Program-made: the position numbers and the translations under genes
Assembly: GCA_946406115.1 (NCBI GenBank)
Contig: OX291557.1
Location: forward strand, 9,146,501 to 9,210,500
Direction: 5' to 3'
Source of the DNA: Apoda limacodes
Lineage: Eukaryota; Arthropoda; Insecta; Lepidoptera; Limacodidae
DNA length: 64,000 nt
The notes under the pieces: generated by a model
The model's database searches: none
The model's input: only the letters and a program-made list of their open reading frames with translations
What the model was told of the DNA's origin: nothing
Shown: positions 62,401 to 64,000 of the stretch, piece after piece
Layout: every line of letters starts with the position of its first letter
How positions within the stretch are numbered: the first letter of the stretch is position 1

Positions 62401-63621
62401 ATATATTTTTCAGTTATCTTTATTTATACTAATAAATCTAAAGAGATTTTTCTTTAACCCGCTACTCTCTGAAATTAGCAGTCGTATATTGTGGATTAAA
62501 TAATTAAATAGCCTATAACCTCCCCCCCCGGTTAGGTCTGGACCCTTAGGAGCCGAGCAAAATGAAAAAAGTCGAAAGTCAAAAACGAACGAACGTCTGC
62601 CAGGTTTGCTAGTTGTATATAAAGGGTCCTGTGTTGTGTTGTAACTTTACTGTACGCGACCATTTACTGCACAACTTTCCGCAAGAAACATAGGTCAAAA
62701 AAAACTGGTTGCCTGTAAAGTCGGTATACGGGCGAAAGTTTTACGTGACAATGATTTTATGTCTGTCTCTCTCGCTCTTAGGCGGGCGCGTGCCTCTCAC
62801 TCGCTCTCATTGTGAGCGCATAACGTGAGCGGAGCGTAACGCAGTTTCTTGAAGTGTCACCCGGCAAACCAATTTATAAGACGTTGTCACGTCAAAAATT
62901 TAAAAAAAAAAAATTACCTTTCATACTAAGTTCGATCAGCTGATCGACACATTGTGAGACTTCAATATTTTTATCGAGGTTTCGATCCATATTCCTTAGG
63001 GAAAGTTTTTGCAGAGAAGCTGAACTTTGGTCTCGATAAAAAAGTGAAATCAGGAATCTTTAGTTCTCATGAATATGATTGTCTTCAGAAAGAAAGGAAG
63101 AAAATAAGTTTATTGTTGCTACTTGACTACAAAACATAAATACACGCAAAAAAATTAACTACAAAATATCTATAACTATTAACATTTTGTAGCTTAACGT
63201 GCGTTATTATCATGTATTATTTACATGTTGTATAATTGACAATTATACCAAGATTTACCGATATCGATAAATTATCATCAATCACTTCGTACTTGCCGGC
63301 GACATTTGTTGTTCTGAAATATTCAATGAGAGTTCTTATCGACCATATTACCCGTCCCACCTCATATCCTTTTTCAGTGAGTTTAGAATCAAACAAACTT
63401 TTTAACTTTTGGGATCTAGTGGATGTTATCTTCAAGTTACATACTTGTTGCATTTGTACCCAGTTTACGGACCCGGTTAGTTACATGGTTCAAAATTTAC
63501 TAGCCTAAGGTCTTACCTGTGCCACGAGCTCGGCTACTTGCTCCTGCGCCTCACGGTGCGCACGCGTCGCCGCTTCTGAATTTGCTCGCAACGTTTCCGC
63601 TACACCGCGTAGTCGGCCAAC
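56472..63621 (-). CDS. nuf: Rab11 family-interacting protein 3/4 (nuclear fallout-like), 3' part only
   Basis: Class II Rab11 effectors work in recycling-endosome transport and, in flies, in furrow formation. Five exons are visible on the minus strand: 63621-63517, 61163-60986, 59129-58987, 57632-57585, 56615-56472. Introns are GT-AG and phases agree across all junctions (206 codons including the stop). The sequence is coiled-coil throughout ([20 protein letters not shown], then [18 protein letters not shown], then [19 protein letters not shown]). The C-terminal FIP-RBD has [20 protein letters not shown] and LEVK, the Rab11-binding helix and YID core. The 5' part, including any EF-hands and the start, is beyond the window. 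The symbol is by orthology to fly nuf; the gene could equally be labelled Rab11FIP4. Confidence 0.85.
59395..59560 (+). repeat. Dispersed repeat with TATAGTTATTCCCACGGGAA start
   Basis: It continues with GTAGCCTATATGCTATTCCA and TGCCAAATTTCATCCCGATC, ending ACTTTCACATTGATAGTAGG. It is a common non-coding moth repeat related to those at 29.0 and 30.6 kb. It lies upstream of exon 58987-59129 in the intron. Confidence 0.6.
59725..59990. mobile_element. Foldback MITE (about 265 bp)
   Basis: The left arm GGCGGCCGATCGTAAAATCC and the following GCAGATCACGAAATTCTTAG and GGCAGATCGTAAAGTATGGA are mirrored on the right at about 59915-59985. ACATATATA flanks both ends. It lies in a Rab11-FIP intron. Confidence 0.8.
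60205..60275 (+). repeat. Short LINE-tail repeats
   Basis: It reads CACTGGGTCGCCGCGGTGGA and GGTCTATGGCCCTGTAGTGG, a diverged relative of 48560-48660. A separate RTE-type tail (GAGAAGGCTTATGTCCAGCA with GTGGACC) occurs at about 60777-60810. Confidence 0.5.
61215..61548. repeat. Perfect 167-bp tandem duplication
   Basis: The unit starting ATCATAATGTTCAATAAACT occurs at 61215 and 61382 and ends ACGTTAAGCTT at 61381 and 61548. I see no differences between the two copies. It lies immediately upstream of Rab11-FIP exon 61163-60986, in the intron, 52 bp from the splice acceptor, and is followed by a SINE. Confidence 0.85.
61560..61748 (-). mobile_element. tRNA-derived SINE, reverse orientation
   Basis: On the minus strand it starts GCCTCTGTGGCTCAGTGGGT (box A) with GGGTTCGATTCTCGCAC (box B, 61683-61697). 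The body has TTGAGTCTGGATGTTTTC and CCACTGTCTGGTATCC, shared with 47855-48108. It is a well-preserved copy, not a functional tRNA gene. Confidence 0.85.
62735..62901. mobile_element. Small TIR element with CpG-rich interior
   Basis: Inverted ends are GTTTTACGTGACAA on the left and, in reverse, TTTTTGACGTGACAA on the right. The interior has CTCTCTCGCTCTTAGGCGGG and AACGTGAGCGGAGCGTAACG. I have seen this pattern dispersed in moth genomes but cannot name the family. It lies in the Rab11-FIP intron 61164-63516, which otherwise shows nothing recognisable. Confidence 0.5.
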
Positions 63622-64000
63622 CTATAACAACACACACAAACAATCGCTTAGTATAGACTATTCTACTAAGTTTAGAAGTATCAATTTAATAAGCGATTTG
63701 CGTTGACAGTATTCTTATGTAAATTAAACTTTTTAAGTTATCAAAAATTACCAAAAACTGACCGAGATATATACAATCAAAGTTTTGGTAAAATGCCTGA
63801 CCCGCAAAACGGGCGAAACGGATGACCGGCCCTCGGCTGACGTCACAGCGCTTTAGATGTTAGTATTTTAAATAGAATTTTGTCTCACAGTGTGCACTGA
63901 ATACATTATTTCCATTAATGTATTAATCCAATAATGTCAGTACTAAGTGTTTAACGTAAGAAGTATAGAATATTTATCTTTTAATATAGCTATTTATGCT
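63622..64000. other. Intron end at the window edge
   Basis: This is intronic sequence upstream of the Rab11-FIP exon 63621-63517. The stretch GACCGGCCCTCGGCTGACGT at about 63822 is GC-rich, but no exon with correct splice sites is visible. Confidence 0.4.

Overview
This is a 64-kb, AT-rich stretch of eukaryotic nuclear DNA, almost certainly from an insect and most likely a moth or butterfly. The evidence is small exons with GT-AG introns, insect-type orthologues, and abundant lepidopteran-style repeats: tRNA-derived SINEs, short Jockey/CR1/RTE-like LINE tails, and many foldback or MITE elements. There are no prokaryotic operons, CRISPR arrays or rRNA genes. All exon coordinates below were worked out by hand from splice sites and reading phase.

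Five host protein-coding genes can be assembled, and four of them are complete. (1) Su(z)12, minus strand, 17525 to 10528, nine coding exons, 765 aa. It is a core Polycomb repressive complex 2 subunit with its zinc finger and VEFS box. (2) A membrane-anchored JmjC/cupin-type Fe(II)/2-oxoglutarate oxygenase, plus strand, 23032 to 34495, five exons, 316 aa. (3) UBFD1, a ubiquitin-like-domain protein, minus strand, 40613 to 35412, six coding exons, 290 aa. (4) An FBF1 (Fas-binding factor 1, distal-appendage/transition-fibre) homologue, plus strand, 46628 to 53766, eleven exons, about 984 aa, with one intron that reads best as GC-AG. (5) The 3' part of a Rab11-FIP3/4 (nuclear fallout-like) gene, minus strand, 63621 to 56472, running off the right edge.

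Layout: 1-10.5 kb has no host gene. It holds a tandem repeat, a roughly 3.3-kb DNA transposon carrying a nested long-inverted-repeat element, and a short hAT-type MITE. At 10.5-17.5 kb lies Su(z)12. At 18-22.9 kb is a transposon graveyard: a decayed hAT transposase, LINE fragments, and a MITE ending about 190 bp before the oxygenase start codon. At 23-34.5 kb is the oxygenase gene, whose introns are packed with mobile DNA. UBFD1 is convergent with it (917 bp between the two stop codons). At 41-46.6 kb are LINE remnants and two large foldback elements. At 46.6-53.8 kb lies FBF1, convergent with the Rab11-FIP gene (about 2.7 kb between stops).

The host genes do not form a pathway. They cover chromatin silencing, a predicted hydroxylase, a ubiquitin-like protein, a centriole/cilium component and an endosomal Rab11 effector. 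I found no new multi-gene system. The most novel-looking signals are the nested transposon at 2.8-6.1 kb, a 1.27-kb element with 8-bp target duplications and a CpG-rich direct/inverted core at 23.4-24.7 kb, a MITE-within-a-MITE at 33.8-34.3 kb, and the membrane-bound oxygenase.
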